Notes under the pieces: model-generated
Databases searched by the model: none
What the model was told of the DNA's origin: nothing
What the model saw: the letters and a program-made list of their open reading frames with translations, nothing else
Position numbers and translations under genes: made by a program
Origin: an uncultured bacterium
GTDB taxonomy: Bacteria; Verrucomicrobiota; Lentisphaeria; Victivallales; UBA1829
DNA length: 64,000 nt
NCBI GenBank assembly: GCA_902774245.1
Contig: CACYHQ010000002.1
Span: forward strand, 1-64,000
Direction: 5' to 3'
In this document: in pieces, positions 11,606 through 20,517 of the stretch
How the letters are laid out: the number at the start of each line of letters is the position of its first letter
Numbering within the stretch: position 1 is the first letter of the stretch

Positions 11606-11895
11606 TGGAAAGCCCAAAGGTACGGCACAAGCTCAAAAGGAGGGGATTTTCCTTGTTGCCGTTTCTTTCATAGAGGTTTATAGCAGTAGGTCCCTTTCCT
11701 TTGCGAGGAATGAAACATGGGGTAAAACCGGGCTTTTTTGCCGTTCCACGGGGAAGAAAAAGGGGAAAGTCTTCTGAGGTGGAACAATGGTGCCTCCCAG
11801 TAGGAACCATGCGAAGAAACGGTGCGTTGTTCGAGTGTCAATGTGCCGTCAGGCAGCGAGCTGGTCAACGCGACTAGCTCTCCTAACCACCCGAC
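11606..11895 (-). ncRNA. Candidate structured RNA at the left end of the island
   Basis: A strong promoter immediately after the clamp gene fires leftward into 290 bases without a convincing gene. The transcript shows several stems: 11858-11880 (GAGCT/AGCTC with an inner GTC/GAC), GTTCCAC at 11743-11749 with GTGGAAC at 11779-11785, and AAAGCCC at 11609-11615 with GGGCTTT at 11730-11736. The last encloses a 3' domain that ends at the att core. It does not resemble tmRNA, 6S, SRP or RNase P RNA. Short frames exist (for example 11668-11868) but have no clear ribosome site or family. The role is unknown. Confidence 0.4.
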
Positions 11896-11901
11896 ATACC
11901 T

Positions 11902-11929
11902 AATATAGCACGAATACCGTGTATGTCAA
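11902..11929 (-). promoter_or_regulatory. Promoter of the candidate island RNA
   Basis: On the minus strand, TTGACA, 16 bases, TATATT, one of the best promoter matches of the window. It overlaps the stop codon of the clamp-like gene and points toward attL. Confidence 0.7.
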
Positions 11930-12912
11930 GGCCGTCTCGTAAGATAATCTTTCCTGACCATGAAACTCAGATCATCCCATTTGTCATCGAATTCAACGAG
12001 GATACTGAACAGCATTCCGTTTGAGCTTTCGAGATGCAGGTTATCCGGGACTTCAGGAAGTCGGCTCAGCTTGACAGCATTGTTGTGTTTCTTGTCGTCC
12101 GGGATGCTCTTCAGGTAGCGCACCAGCCGTTCGGCCCTGTCGTCCTGAATGCTCACATAATGCGTTGCAGCCGTTCGTTCGGGTACGACTCGCATCCAGT
12201 TCGGATAGTTTTCCCGGATTGCTTTTGCGCTCCACGTCCAGCAACCGAGGGTAAGTTCGAAATACGTGTCCTCATCTTTCTGCCAGGTCGAGAGACGACC
12301 GGTTTCTCCAAAAGCTTTGGTCGCAAGCAGGGCAAGAGGGAACGGAATCGTGACGCTTCCATGCGTTTCAAGCTTGAGCGGGATATTCGACAGCTCCTTG
12401 CCGTTGGTGGCGGTGAAGCCATATCCGCTGATGTTGATTCCGCTGATTGCTTTCTGAATAGCACTCTTCCGGATATCCGTGTTCTGATCAGTGATCGGAG
12501 CAAGCAACGACAGCGCGGAAAATGTATCGGCAGGCAATTCCGTGACGCAGATGTCCTGATCCGGGATTTGCTCCTTCGCCGGGAAGTGACCTTTGATAGG
12601 CGCGAGCTTCACATCGTCGATGAAGATCTCACCGCAGTCGATCTCCAGCTTCAGCGTTTTGTTCTTGCAGCTGCGGACAGCCTGACGGAACTGTTCGAAC
12701 TCCACAAGAATTGCCGAAAAATCGTCTTCCAGATCGGCGAACAGTCGGAATTCGATCTGTTCGACCATGTTGCGGGTTCTGAAGTAAAGCATGTTCGCTT
12801 TGCCTTCGATCTCGATCCCCTGATACGTCTTGATCAAAGACGTCCGGGAGACCAGTTTTCCCAGAGCCAACAGGGCTCCGGCCAACGAGTTTTTGTTGAT
12901 TGGGATTTGCAT
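11926..12912 (-). CDS. Sliding-clamp-like protein (divergent DnaN)
   Basis: 328 residues, cytoplasmic. The pattern matches the bacterial DNA polymerase III beta clamp. The start of domain 1 has LAGALLALGKLVSR. The middle has AIQKAISGINISGYGFTATN followed by GKEL, the place where clamps have a (V)ATDGHRLA-type segment. It then has VTIPFPLALLATKAF and YPNWMRVVP, which corresponds to the YPxYxRVIP element ending domain 2. It is shorter than chromosomal clamps (about 365-380). A clean GGAGG precedes the ATG. An element-borne clamp would tether the host polymerase or another clamp-binding enzyme to element DNA. This assignment rests on motif resemblance only. Confidence 0.6.
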   Translation of the reverse strand: MQIPINKNSLAGALLALGKLVSRTSLIKTYQGIEIEGKANMLYFRTRNMVEQIEFRLFADLEDDFSAILVEFEQFRQAVRSCKNKTLKLEIDCGEIFIDDVKLAPIKGHFPAKEQIPDQDICVTELPADTFSALSLLAPITDQNTDIRKSAIQKAISGINISGYGFTATNGKELSNIPLKLETHGSVTIPFPLALLATKAFGETGRLSTWQKDEDTYFELTLGCWTWSAKAIRENYPNWMRVVPERTAATHYVSIQDDRAERLVRYLKSIPDDKKHNNAVKLSRLPEVPDNLHLESSNGMLFSILVEFDDKWDDLSFMVRKDYLTRRP

Positions 12913-13101
12913 GATTCCTCCATGTGTTTGGGTGATGTAAAAAACAAACCAATTTGTTCAATGAAGGAATATATATCCGTAAAAAGACGAACAGCATTTT
13001 TAGAGGGGATTCCTGTCGTTTTTTTAGCAAAAACGGTCAAAAAGAGAAGAAAAAACGGCTTTTTGAGGCAAAAAACCATCATTTTTCCGTATTGGATGCT
13101 T

Positions 13102-13572
13102 CTAAATCAACCTTGAACATGCAAAATTGCGCTGATGTGCCGGTAAAAGCCTTTGCGGAACCGAAGGAACAAAATCCATTTCATTCATCGTACAGAAAAG
13201 CCGCATTTTATCAGAATCTATCGTGTCGATTTCAAGCGGCATCTCTGCTATGAACTCAATTTGGAATGGCGAATAGAGTTTCCAGATGCGTTGGGCTGTT
13301 TCGGTAATATCGTTCATGTCATTCCGGCAATAACCGCTGACAATCAGAAGCAGGTTGTGACGATCACGTGATGAATCGTAGCTCCAGGCATACATGGGAT
13401 AATACCCGATTCGCCTCAGAGAAGCCATAAGCGAATTGAGATACGTTGTAAAGCTATTGTTGTTTTCAATATAGGGGAACGCATATAAGGCTGTCCTGGC
13501 TTTCCCAAAACGGTTTAGGAACCACTCAATGATACTGTTAATGGATTCGTGCTGTATCGTGCTGGTTATCAT
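13102..13572 (-). CDS. Gp2/YfjJ-like replication protein (short form)
   Basis: 156 residues from the ATG at 13572, preceded by a strong GGAGG; the frame is open further upstream, but no good ribosome site supports that. The segment TYLNSLMASLRRIGYYPMYA followed by RHNLLLIVSG recalls the inovirus Gp2 / YagK-YfjJ C-terminal domain, which has a (L)RR.GY.P.Y...E...H.H..LL pattern. In that family the proteins act in replication initiation of filamentous phages and related elements. The neighbouring gene across the gap (13926) has the same pattern. The HxH site is reduced to a single His here, so activity is uncertain. Confidence 0.5.
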   Translation of the reverse strand: MITSTIQHESINSIIEWFLNRFGKARTALYAFPYIENNNSFTTYLNSLMASLRRIGYYPMYAWSYDSSRDRHNLLLIVSGYCRNDMNDITETAQRIWKLYSPFQIEFIAEMPLEIDTIDSDKMRLFCTMNEMDFVPSVPQRLLPAHQRNFACSRLI

Positions 13573-13925
13573 AAACCCTCCTTTTTTGGTTATAAATTTA
13601 TGCATAACATAACCAATCCCGTTCAAGATAAAAAAATATATCACGATTATTGTATGCAAGAAAAGAACCGTTCTCCCCATTCTCTCGATGGACAGACAGG
13701 ATAGATTCTCGGGTATAATTAGATAGGATAATAGGTAATACTTATATAGCCTAACTAAATCCCCTCTATTCTTTATCTATACTCTTCTATGACTCTTCCA
13801 TCCAGAGAGAGTGTCTGTTAAGATAAGAACGGAACATTGTCTTACAGACTTTATCAACTATCGACTATGGACTTTATGTCAATACTATATTCTACCAAAA
13901 ACATATAACACTATGGAGAACAACC
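13573..13925. other. AT-rich gap between divergent replication-like genes (possible origin)
   Basis: A 353-base stretch without a credible gene, visibly richer in A and T than anything around it. It holds an inverted repeat GGTTAT (13588-13593) / ATAACC (13609-13614) near the leftward gene. It also has many short AT-rich direct motifs (TAGATAGGATAATAGG-like) and a TATATT box at 13886-13891 before the rightward gene. Position between two divergent Gp2-like genes makes it the best candidate for an element origin or a shared control region. Confidence 0.4.
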
Positions 13926-14495
13926 ATGAAAGAACAACCAGAACCTAATGTGCTACCCATTCCCATGGACGACAGGATCCTTACAAAATGCAACAGAATA
14001 CTGAACGATTCTTTAGAACGACACAGCAAAGTCTTCGTTATGCGAATGGATATCCATTTTCCCAATGATGAAATGGCTCAAGAGAAGATCAAGACTTTTA
14101 ATCAAAGACTTCGGGAAAAATGGAAGAATGCAGGTTATGATCCAGCCTACGTTGCTGCTCGTGAAATGGGATCAAAAGAGGGGATTCATTACCACGAGGC
14201 TTGGTTCCTGAACGGACAGAAGACCTGGAAGACCTATGAACGCTTTAAGGAAGCGGAAGCTGTTCATCAACGAGTTATTGGCTCGGAGTACGATGCTACT
14301 GGACTTATTGATTATTGCGACAAAGGACACAGGAACGGCATCATGGTCAAGAGGGACGATCCCGATCCGACCAACTTTCAGGAGGCTCAACGACAGGTCA
14401 GTTATCTGGCAAAGAAAGACCAGAAGGAAAACGTGAGAGGTAAAACTTTTTTCTCATCAAGACCCAAAGGGAGAAATAAGAAAGAGAATGAGTAA
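13926..14495 (+). CDS. Gp2/YfjJ-family replication protein
   Basis: 189 residues. The central part fits the inovirus Gp2 (YagK-YfjJ C-terminal) domain: VMRMDIHFP near 40, then KWKNAGYDPAYVAAREMG, GIHYHEAWFLNG with the paired histidines near 85, and a late GLIDYCDKGH followed by SYLAKKDQK. The family is linked to rolling-circle-type replication of small elements. The C-terminus is very basic. The gene is AT-rich and uses codons unlike the chromosomal genes. It is divergent from the related short gene at 13102-13572. Confidence 0.65.
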   Translation: MKEQPEPNVLPIPMDDRILTKCNRILNDSLERHSKVFVMRMDIHFPNDEMAQEKIKTFNQRLREKWKNAGYDPAYVAAREMGSKEGIHYHEAWFLNGQKTWKTYERFKEAEAVHQRVIGSEYDATGLIDYCDKGHRNGIMVKRDDPDPTNFQEAQRQVSYLAKKDQKENVRGKTFFSSRPKGRNKKENE

Positions 14496-14606
14496 CTGTT
14501 AATTTTGTTGATGATTGATTATTCTTTGGCAATATAACGAATTAATTGTATGGAGTATAGTAGATAACATAATGCTATTCTTTGGCGAGCTTCATGTTCG
14601 CCCTTT

Positions 14607-14678
14607 GAAGATCAACCTATTGCCGCTGGTGCTAACAAGGACTTTTTCGGAAGGAACTGTTAGCATCAGCTGATCTTC
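14607..14678. terminator. Nested hairpin between the Gp2-like gene and hsdS
   Basis: Outer arms GAAGATCA (14607-14614) and TGATCTTC (14671-14678), then TT on the right. The inner arms are GGTGCTAACA and TGTTAGCATC. A second small hairpin (GGCGA/TCGCC) precedes it at 14584-14602. It probably ends the two converging transcripts. A role as a replication or nicking structure is also possible in such an element. Confidence 0.5.
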
Positions 14679-14706
14679 TTTTCTTAACAATCAAATTCTT
14701 TTTGCA

Positions 14707-16290
14707 TTAGTGCTCAAACATACCTTTCCCGCCTTCCATGGCGAGAAAGATTATTTCCAGTTTTTTTACGATCCGTTTCTGTTCTGGGAGTGGCGGAAGT
14801 GGAAACAAAGCTTTGCGACCGTCATTCGTTCCCAGTCTTGGCATCTTGACCCCATAGCAGCACTGAGCAGTATATGTCAAAAACATATTGGACATTAAGA
14901 CTGTTCTTGCATATTCCGGAAAGATACTATTACCAAAATCCAACGGAATAATCTCTGAAGTGCAGAAGCCATCCATGTCGGCGACAAGAACCTTGTTTAA
15001 GTATGTTCTAAGCTTGCTGTAGAGGACGTAACCTGCCTTGAACATATGCTTGGTGCTCACGGATGGACGATCTTTCTTCAAGACTCGCTGTAACAGCTTT
15101 CCTGAGTCTTTTTCAATGTCTTCCAATTCAAGAAGCCATGCGCTTTCAGATATTTTATTCGCTTCTACGCTTTGGCATGTCCCATAATCGCAAATGCTTG
15201 ACAGTCTCACCCATTCCCAGGAATCGGGAATATCGAAGGGTATCTCATCGGTGATGTCGGTAGTCCTGCCGTCTTTCTTTTCGATATAGTGTCCGTCTTC
15301 ATCACGGGCAATGACAGATTCGTGTTTGTCTCGCTTTAGTTTGCCGGACTTGATGAGAGCGTTCTTTTCGGCCTTGATGCGTTTCAGGAGTTCAGATGCC
15401 GGTTCATCGGTCGGATCTTGCGCGACAAGCTTTCCCTGGATTGCCGATTGCAGGATGGACTTCTTCAGCATGTCAGGGAACTCTTCATTCAGCTTCCGTA
15501 CTTCCGTTTCCGCATGGTCATACTCCGCCAAATGGGGAAGCAGTTCCTCAATCTTGGCGACGATGCGCTTCTGCTCCGCCAAAGGAGGGAGAGGAAGATG
15601 CATTTGCTTTAATTTCTCAGCCTTTATTCCGGCAACGGTTGTTCCTGTTTGATTTTCTTCCAATTCTTTTTTAAAATATGGGGATAACATGAAAAACATG
15701 AATAAATGATTGATAAACAATGCATTTTCCCCATATTGTTGGAATGTAATAATTCTTTGCCCTGCACTGTATGTATCAACATCTGCAATCGCCACATTTC
15801 CCAAAGGAGCTTCTGTCGTAAACAATATATCGCCTTTCTTTGATACACCCCTGCTTTTTCTGTCTTCGTATTCCGATTTGCTTATAAACTCAGCCGGGAC
15901 ATAAGAAATGAAGCCGTTCTTAACATTCTTTGCTGTAATTAAAGGTACACCGCTACTGATCTTTGAGGGCGTCTTTCCTCTATAATCTATAAATCTAAAA
16001 ATGCTGATAAGATTGACCCACTCCCATGTTTCAGGAATGTCGAAAGGAATCTCGTCTGTGATGTCGGTGGTCTTGCCATCCTTCTTCTCAATGTAATGTC
16101 CGTTCTCGTTACGGGTGATGATGGATTCATGTTTATCCCGTTTGATCTTACCGGATTTGATCAGGGCATCTTTCTCCGCCTTAATCTTCTTCAGCAAGAT
16201 GGAGGCAGGTTCATCCGCGGGATCCTGTGGAACCAGTTTCCCCTGCACCGCCATCTGAAGGATGGAGTTTTTCAGCTGCTGCGCCGTCAT
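14707..16290 (-). CDS. hsdS: Type I restriction-modification specificity subunit HsdS
   Basis: The DNA-recognition subunit of a type I system, 527 residues. It has two target-recognition domains, each preceded by the same module. The modules start LKNSILQMAVQGKLVPQDP and LKKSILQSAIQGKLVAQDP and run through DKHESIITRNENGHYIEKKD to DEIPFDIP.(T/S)WEWV. The helical spacers end PLPPLAEQKRI and PLPPLPEQKRI. The repeated module is also seen in DNA (about 15252-15470 and 16057-16276), diverged but clearly homologous, which is a possible site for domain shuffling. It sits 69 bases after hsdM in the operon hsdR-hsdM-hsdS. Confidence 0.95.
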   Translation of the reverse strand: MTAQQLKNSILQMAVQGKLVPQDPADEPASILLKKIKAEKDALIKSGKIKRDKHESIITRNENGHYIEKKDGKTTDITDEIPFDIPETWEWVNLISIFRFIDYRGKTPSKISSGVPLITAKNVKNGFISYVPAEFISKSEYEDRKSRGVSKKGDILFTTEAPLGNVAIADVDTYSAGQRIITFQQYGENALFINHLFMFFMLSPYFKKELEENQTGTTVAGIKAEKLKQMHLPLPPLAEQKRIVAKIEELLPHLAEYDHAETEVRKLNEEFPDMLKKSILQSAIQGKLVAQDPTDEPASELLKRIKAEKNALIKSGKLKRDKHESVIARDEDGHYIEKKDGRTTDITDEIPFDIPDSWEWVRLSSICDYGTCQSVEANKISESAWLLELEDIEKDSGKLLQRVLKKDRPSVSTKHMFKAGYVLYSKLRTYLNKVLVADMDGFCTSEIIPLDFGNSIFPEYARTVLMSNMFLTYTAQCCYGVKMPRLGTNDGRKALFPLPPLPEQKRIVKKLEIIFLAMEGGKGMFEH

Positions 16291-16359
16291 AACTGGAAAC
16301 CTCCCGATTTCCCAGACGCTGTCTGGATTATCCGGCAGAGCGACGTAGAAACGGCAGGC

Positions 16360-17847
16360 TCACTCATTGTCCTTCTCCTGTTCCAACCCAAGGATGTCGG
16401 AAATGCCTGCCAGAATCCGGTCGATGTCCGCATTCAGGGCTGCACGTTTCTCCTGGTACTGAAGAATTAGATCATGTGGAGGCAGTATCTCCTCTTCTTC
16501 GTTCGGGTATTTACAGAGGTCCAGATTGTAGTTCTGTGCTGCGATTTCCTCAACGGAATACTTCTTCGCCTTGTCGTACCCATCCACGACGATTTCCTGA
16601 CGATTGCTCCACCACTCCAGCGCAGGATTGAAATGCTCCAACTTCATCGGGTTGGTCTTGGAGAAGTGCTTGTATCCTTCCGGCATATCAAGCCGATAGA
16701 ACCAGGTCTCTTTCGTTGAGCCAGTCCGATCAAAGAACAGGATGTTCGTGGTGATGGAGGTGTACGGAGAAAAAACGCTGCCGGGCATTCGGATGACCGT
16801 GTGAAGATTGAACTCGGAGAGCAATTTTTTCTTGATGGCGACCTTCGTATTGTCCGTATTGAAAAGGAAACCATCAGGCAGGATCACGGCGCATCGCCCA
16901 TTCTGCTTGAGACGATACATGATGACGACCATGAACAGATCGGCGGTTTCACCGCTTGCCAGGTCTGTTGGGAACTTCTTTTTTACGGAAGCAAGCTCAT
17001 GTCCTCCATAGGGAGGATTCATGAGGACCACATTGAAACAGTCTTCGTCCGTATAATCCAGGACCTCCCGTGTAAGGGAGTTGTCGTAGTCAATATGGGG
17101 GGTGTCGATGCCATGGAGAAGCATGTTCGTGACGCAGAGCATGTAGGGGAACGGTTTTTTCTCAATGCCGTAAATGGAACTGTCGTACTGCGCCTGATCA
17201 AGAGTGGTCTTCACCTTCGGCTTCAAATATTTCAGCCAACTGGTCAGGAAGCCTCCTGTCCCACAGGCGAAGTCCGCCATCTTTTCTCCAATCTGGGGAT
17301 TGATGATCTGCGCCATGAAATCCGTTACCGCACGAGGCGTGTAGAATTCACCAGCCGAGCCTGCGCTTTGGATTTCACGAAGGATCGACTCGTATATCTC
17401 ACCGAAGGCATGACGTTCTTCGTAATCCTCCAGGTCAAGTTCATCAATCGTATTGATCACCTGACGCATCAGGACACCGTCCTTCATGTAATTGTTGGCA
17501 TCCTTGAAGGTCGTCTGCACGATGGATTTCCGAACAGGGGTATTGGCGTCAACGGGAAGCGTCTTCAGTGTCTTGAAGAGGGTGTTGTTCACGAAGTCAA
17601 GGAGAGCGTCGCCAGTCAGCACGTTTCCGGTTTTATCGTCATGGGCCCAGTTGCACCAACGGCAATTCTCCGGAAGAATGGAACGGTAGTTGTCATCGAC
17701 AAGTTCCCAGTCCTTTTCCTTCGAATCGTAAACTTTCAGGAAGAGCATCCATGCGAGTTGTTCGATACGCTGTGCATCGCCGTTGATGCCGGCATCGTTC
17801 CACATGATTTGACGGACGCGTTTGACAAAGGAAGAAATATTGCTCAT
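16360..17847 (-). CDS. hsdM: Type I restriction-modification methyltransferase HsdM
   Basis: N6-adenine DNA methyltransferase subunit, 495 residues. The N-terminal helical domain starts with FVKRVRQIMWNDAG. The AdoMet site is FACGTGGFLTSW, and the catalytic motif is NPPYGG. The FYTPRAVTDFMAQI segment before motif I is typical of type I enzymes. The gene starts three bases after the hsdR stop with AGGA upstream, so it is co-transcribed. Confidence 0.96.
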   Translation of the reverse strand: MSNISSFVKRVRQIMWNDAGINGDAQRIEQLAWMLFLKVYDSKEKDWELVDDNYRSILPENCRWCNWAHDDKTGNVLTGDALLDFVNNTLFKTLKTLPVDANTPVRKSIVQTTFKDANNYMKDGVLMRQVINTIDELDLEDYEERHAFGEIYESILREIQSAGSAGEFYTPRAVTDFMAQIINPQIGEKMADFACGTGGFLTSWLKYLKPKVKTTLDQAQYDSSIYGIEKKPFPYMLCVTNMLLHGIDTPHIDYDNSLTREVLDYTDEDCFNVVLMNPPYGGHELASVKKKFPTDLASGETADLFMVVIMYRLKQNGRCAVILPDGFLFNTDNTKVAIKKKLLSEFNLHTVIRMPGSVFSPYTSITTNILFFDRTGSTKETWFYRLDMPEGYKHFSKTNPMKLEHFNPALEWWSNRQEIVVDGYDKAKKYSVEEIAAQNYNLDLCKYPNEEEEILPPHDLILQYQEKRAALNADIDRILAGISDILGLEQEKDNE

Positions 17848-17850
17848 GGG

Positions 17851-20208
17851 TTATCCTGCGAAGGTATAAAGTTCGTGTTCCAGCTCGTGCACGGCGGCGA
17901 CATACGCGTTCTTGCCGCCAAAGAACTGAACGATTTTCGATACCGAGCCCATTTTGTTGAACGGTTCGAGCGTGAGGACCTGCATGGGCGTCATGTCGTA
18001 GATGCCGTAGTTGGCGTAGTAGTCCAGGAGAGCGTCCAGAACTTTTCGTGCATCAGGTCCATACTTGGAGAGACAGTCACGCTTCCTGACATTCTCCGCA
18101 CGTTCACGCCGTGTCAGAGGCTTCTGGTCGTAAGCGATGTGGCAGATCAGGTCGAAATCATCGACCTCCGGCATGTTCATCTCCTTCTTCAGGTCCTCCA
18201 GACTGATTCCGCATTTTTGCAGAAGCAAATCACGGATGGCTGCCGTCTTCTCTTCTTCCGACCACTTCGAAATGAAGTTGGAAAGAGAGGGGTAATAGCC
18301 GAGGACTTTATCCCTGGTGTAGTCGATGATGTCCACCTGCTTGAGCAGCTTGCCTTCAGCATCATAAATGGAAACGGTCTTCTGGATGATCACGACCTTG
18401 CATCCGTTGGCATCCACGAAAGGCTTGTACTTGGGATCAGGAGGTTCTGGCGGTGGATCAGGCTTGGGATTGGGTTTGGGGTCAGGAGAAGACCCGTCAC
18501 CCTTGCCAAAACCATCGACCTGTTCAATGGGACCATCCCAGGCAGGGTCGGCAAAGAGGCGAGATACATTTCTGAAATCCATGACCACGAAGAAGAGCTT
18601 TTGATCCTTCTCCCGAATTCGCGTACCTCGACCGATGATCTGTTTGAATCTGGTCATGGAATTGATTCGCTGGTCAAGTACGATCAGCTTCGTCATCTTG
18701 CAGTCTGTCCCAGTGGACAGCAGATCGGATGTCGTGGCAATGACAGGATACTTGGCGCTTACAGAGATGAACTCCTTCAGCTTCTTCTTGCCGTAATCAT
18801 CGCTTCCGGTAATCCGGACAACATAGTCGGAATTGCCCTGCATCATATCCGAATTGCAATTCGTCAAGGCCGAACGCATACGCTCCGCATGATCTTCATT
18901 GGCGCAGAAGACAATGGTCTTCGCCATTCTGTCCGTTTCCTTCAGGTAGTCGGTAATTGCCTGGGCTACTTCATCGATGCGGTCCTGAATGATGATGTTG
19001 TAGTCGTAATCGGTGTTGTTATAGATTCTGTCCTCAATGGGCTGACCAAGGACATCTTTTTGCCCGAATGTCGGACGCCACCCGTCGCTGATGTTGGTTT
19101 TGACGTTGATAACACGGAAAGGAGCAAGGAATCCGTCTTCGATGCCTTCACGAAGGCTGTAGGAATAAAGCGGTTCTCCGAAGTAGTCGATGTTGGAAAC
19201 GTAGGTGGTCTCTTTTGGTGTCGCCGTCATGCCGATCTGGGTTGCATCCTTGAAATACTCCAGAATCGTGCGCCACTGGCTGTCTTCCGCAGCAGACCCA
19301 CGATGGCACTCGTCGACGATGACCAGATCGAAAAACTCCGGCTTGAAAAGCTCTTCATAATGCTTGGCTCCACCATCGCCGATCAACTGCTGATAGAGCG
19401 CGAAGTACACCTCATAACTGGTAATGGTGGTGGGATTGTCCTTGCTGTAATCGACCTTGTGAATCGTTTTCGCCAACGGCGCGAAATCCTGCTCAATGGA
19501 TTGATCGACCAGATTGTTTCGATCTGCCAGGTACAGAATCTTCCGCTTCATGCCGCTTTTCAGCAGGCGGTAGACGATCTGGAACGCCGTATAGGTTTTT
19601 CCCGTTCCTGTGGCCATGACCAGCAGAATGCGCTGCTGATTCTTCGCTATAGCGTCAAGTGTGCGGTTGATGGCGACCTGCTGATAGTATCGTGGTGGAT
19701 AGGTCCCCTGACTGGAATAATAGGGTTGCGCCATGATCTTTTCTTCGGCTGGCGTCAGACCTTCTCCAGAATTCACCTCGTGGCGATAACGGCTTTTCAA
19801 CTCCTCTGGGGATGGAAACTGGTCAAGCGGAATCAGCCGTTCTTTCCCGGTCAGAAAGTCGAACTCTTGAAAGGCATCCCCGTTTGAGCTGTAAGCGAAA
19901 GGAACGTCCAGCATTTTCGCATAATCTTTCGCCTGTTGGAGGCCATCGGATACAAGGTAGCTGTTGTCCTTCGCTTCAACGACGGCAATCGGATTATACG
20001 GCGCCTGGTACAGAACATAGTCGGCAAACTTTGGAGTAGTACGAACTGGCGTGTTTCCTTCGATGTTGATCTTGCCGTCTGTCAGCTTCACCTTCGTTTC
20101 CATCGTGATAGAGTCGAGACCCCATTTCTGCTGGATGGCAGGCGTGATGAACTGAAGCTTGATGTCTTCTTCCGTCATCTCTTTCTTGGAAAGCCAGTGT
20201 GGGGACAT
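17851..20208 (-). CDS. hsdR: Type I restriction endonuclease subunit HsdR
   Basis: ATP-dependent translocase and nuclease of the type I system, 785 residues, closest in layout to the EcoEI type. An N-terminal nuclease core has a late VVEAKDN motif (about residue 77-83). It is followed by the helicase motor with Walker A ATGTGKT, the DECH box (IVDECHRGSA), GMTATP and QIIGRGTRI. A proline-rich linker (DPKPNPKPDPPPEPPDPK) separates the motor from the C-terminal domain, which contacts HsdM. It is the first gene of the hsd operon with its own promoter. All motifs appear intact, so the system is probably functional. Confidence 0.95.
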   Translation of the reverse strand: MSPHWLSKKEMTEEDIKLQFITPAIQQKWGLDSITMETKVKLTDGKINIEGNTPVRTTPKFADYVLYQAPYNPIAVVEAKDNSYLVSDGLQQAKDYAKMLDVPFAYSSNGDAFQEFDFLTGKERLIPLDQFPSPEELKSRYRHEVNSGEGLTPAEEKIMAQPYYSSQGTYPPRYYQQVAINRTLDAIAKNQQRILLVMATGTGKTYTAFQIVYRLLKSGMKRKILYLADRNNLVDQSIEQDFAPLAKTIHKVDYSKDNPTTITSYEVYFALYQQLIGDGGAKHYEELFKPEFFDLVIVDECHRGSAAEDSQWRTILEYFKDATQIGMTATPKETTYVSNIDYFGEPLYSYSLREGIEDGFLAPFRVINVKTNISDGWRPTFGQKDVLGQPIEDRIYNNTDYDYNIIIQDRIDEVAQAITDYLKETDRMAKTIVFCANEDHAERMRSALTNCNSDMMQGNSDYVVRITGSDDYGKKKLKEFISVSAKYPVIATTSDLLSTGTDCKMTKLIVLDQRINSMTRFKQIIGRGTRIREKDQKLFFVVMDFRNVSRLFADPAWDGPIEQVDGFGKGDGSSPDPKPNPKPDPPPEPPDPKYKPFVDANGCKVVIIQKTVSIYDAEGKLLKQVDIIDYTRDKVLGYYPSLSNFISKWSEEEKTAAIRDLLLQKCGISLEDLKKEMNMPEVDDFDLICHIAYDQKPLTRRERAENVRKRDCLSKYGPDARKVLDALLDYYANYGIYDMTPMQVLTLEPFNKMGSVSKIVQFFGGKNAYVAAVHELEHELYTFAG

Positions 20209-20283
20209 GCTCTACCTCAATTTTGCCGTAAAACACAGAACCGATGTCCTGTATTTGAACGATTGCGACATAAACGTAACGAT

Positions 20284-20312
20284 ACTATAGCAGAGGTTCG
20301 AACCCTTTTCAA
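20284..20312 (-). promoter_or_regulatory. Promoter of the hsdRMS operon
   Basis: On the minus strand, TTGAAA, 17 bases, TATAGT, about 75 bases before the hsdR start. The rest of 20313-20430 holds no gene. Confidence 0.6.
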
Positions 20313-20431
20313 GTAACAGAGGATGTGTTTTCCCGAATATTTTGAACGTGAGGCATACATATCCGGCTCATGCGCTTTCTCCATACACTCTCTCCAAAAA
20401 CAAAAAAGTGAACTCAAGTCACGTTCAAATG

Positions 20432-20462
20432 CCCTGCCGGACACATGGCGTGTCCGGCAGGG
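20432..20462. terminator. Strong hairpin between the small membrane gene and hsdR
   Basis: A perfect 13-base stem: CCCTGCCGGACAC and GTGTCCGGCAGGG with a five-base loop, no T run. It follows the end of the gene at 20518-20853 and probably acts as its terminator or as an insulator ahead of the hsd promoter. Confidence 0.5.
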
Positions 20463-20517
20463 GGTACTCCTTCCTCAGTTCTTGATCAATCGCTGTTCAC
20501 GGCTGGAGCAGACAGGA

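Noticed and set aside
11544..11868. Short minus-strand frames at the left end of the island
   Set aside because: No ribosome site or recognisable family, and one runs through the att core and the terminator palindrome. A structured RNA fits better, though a small protein is not excluded.
16801..19887. A 1028-codon open frame on the plus strand
   Set aside because: It is exactly antisense to hsdM and hsdR, whose motifs are complete. It has no ribosome site, no domain and mixed composition; it arises from codon bias.
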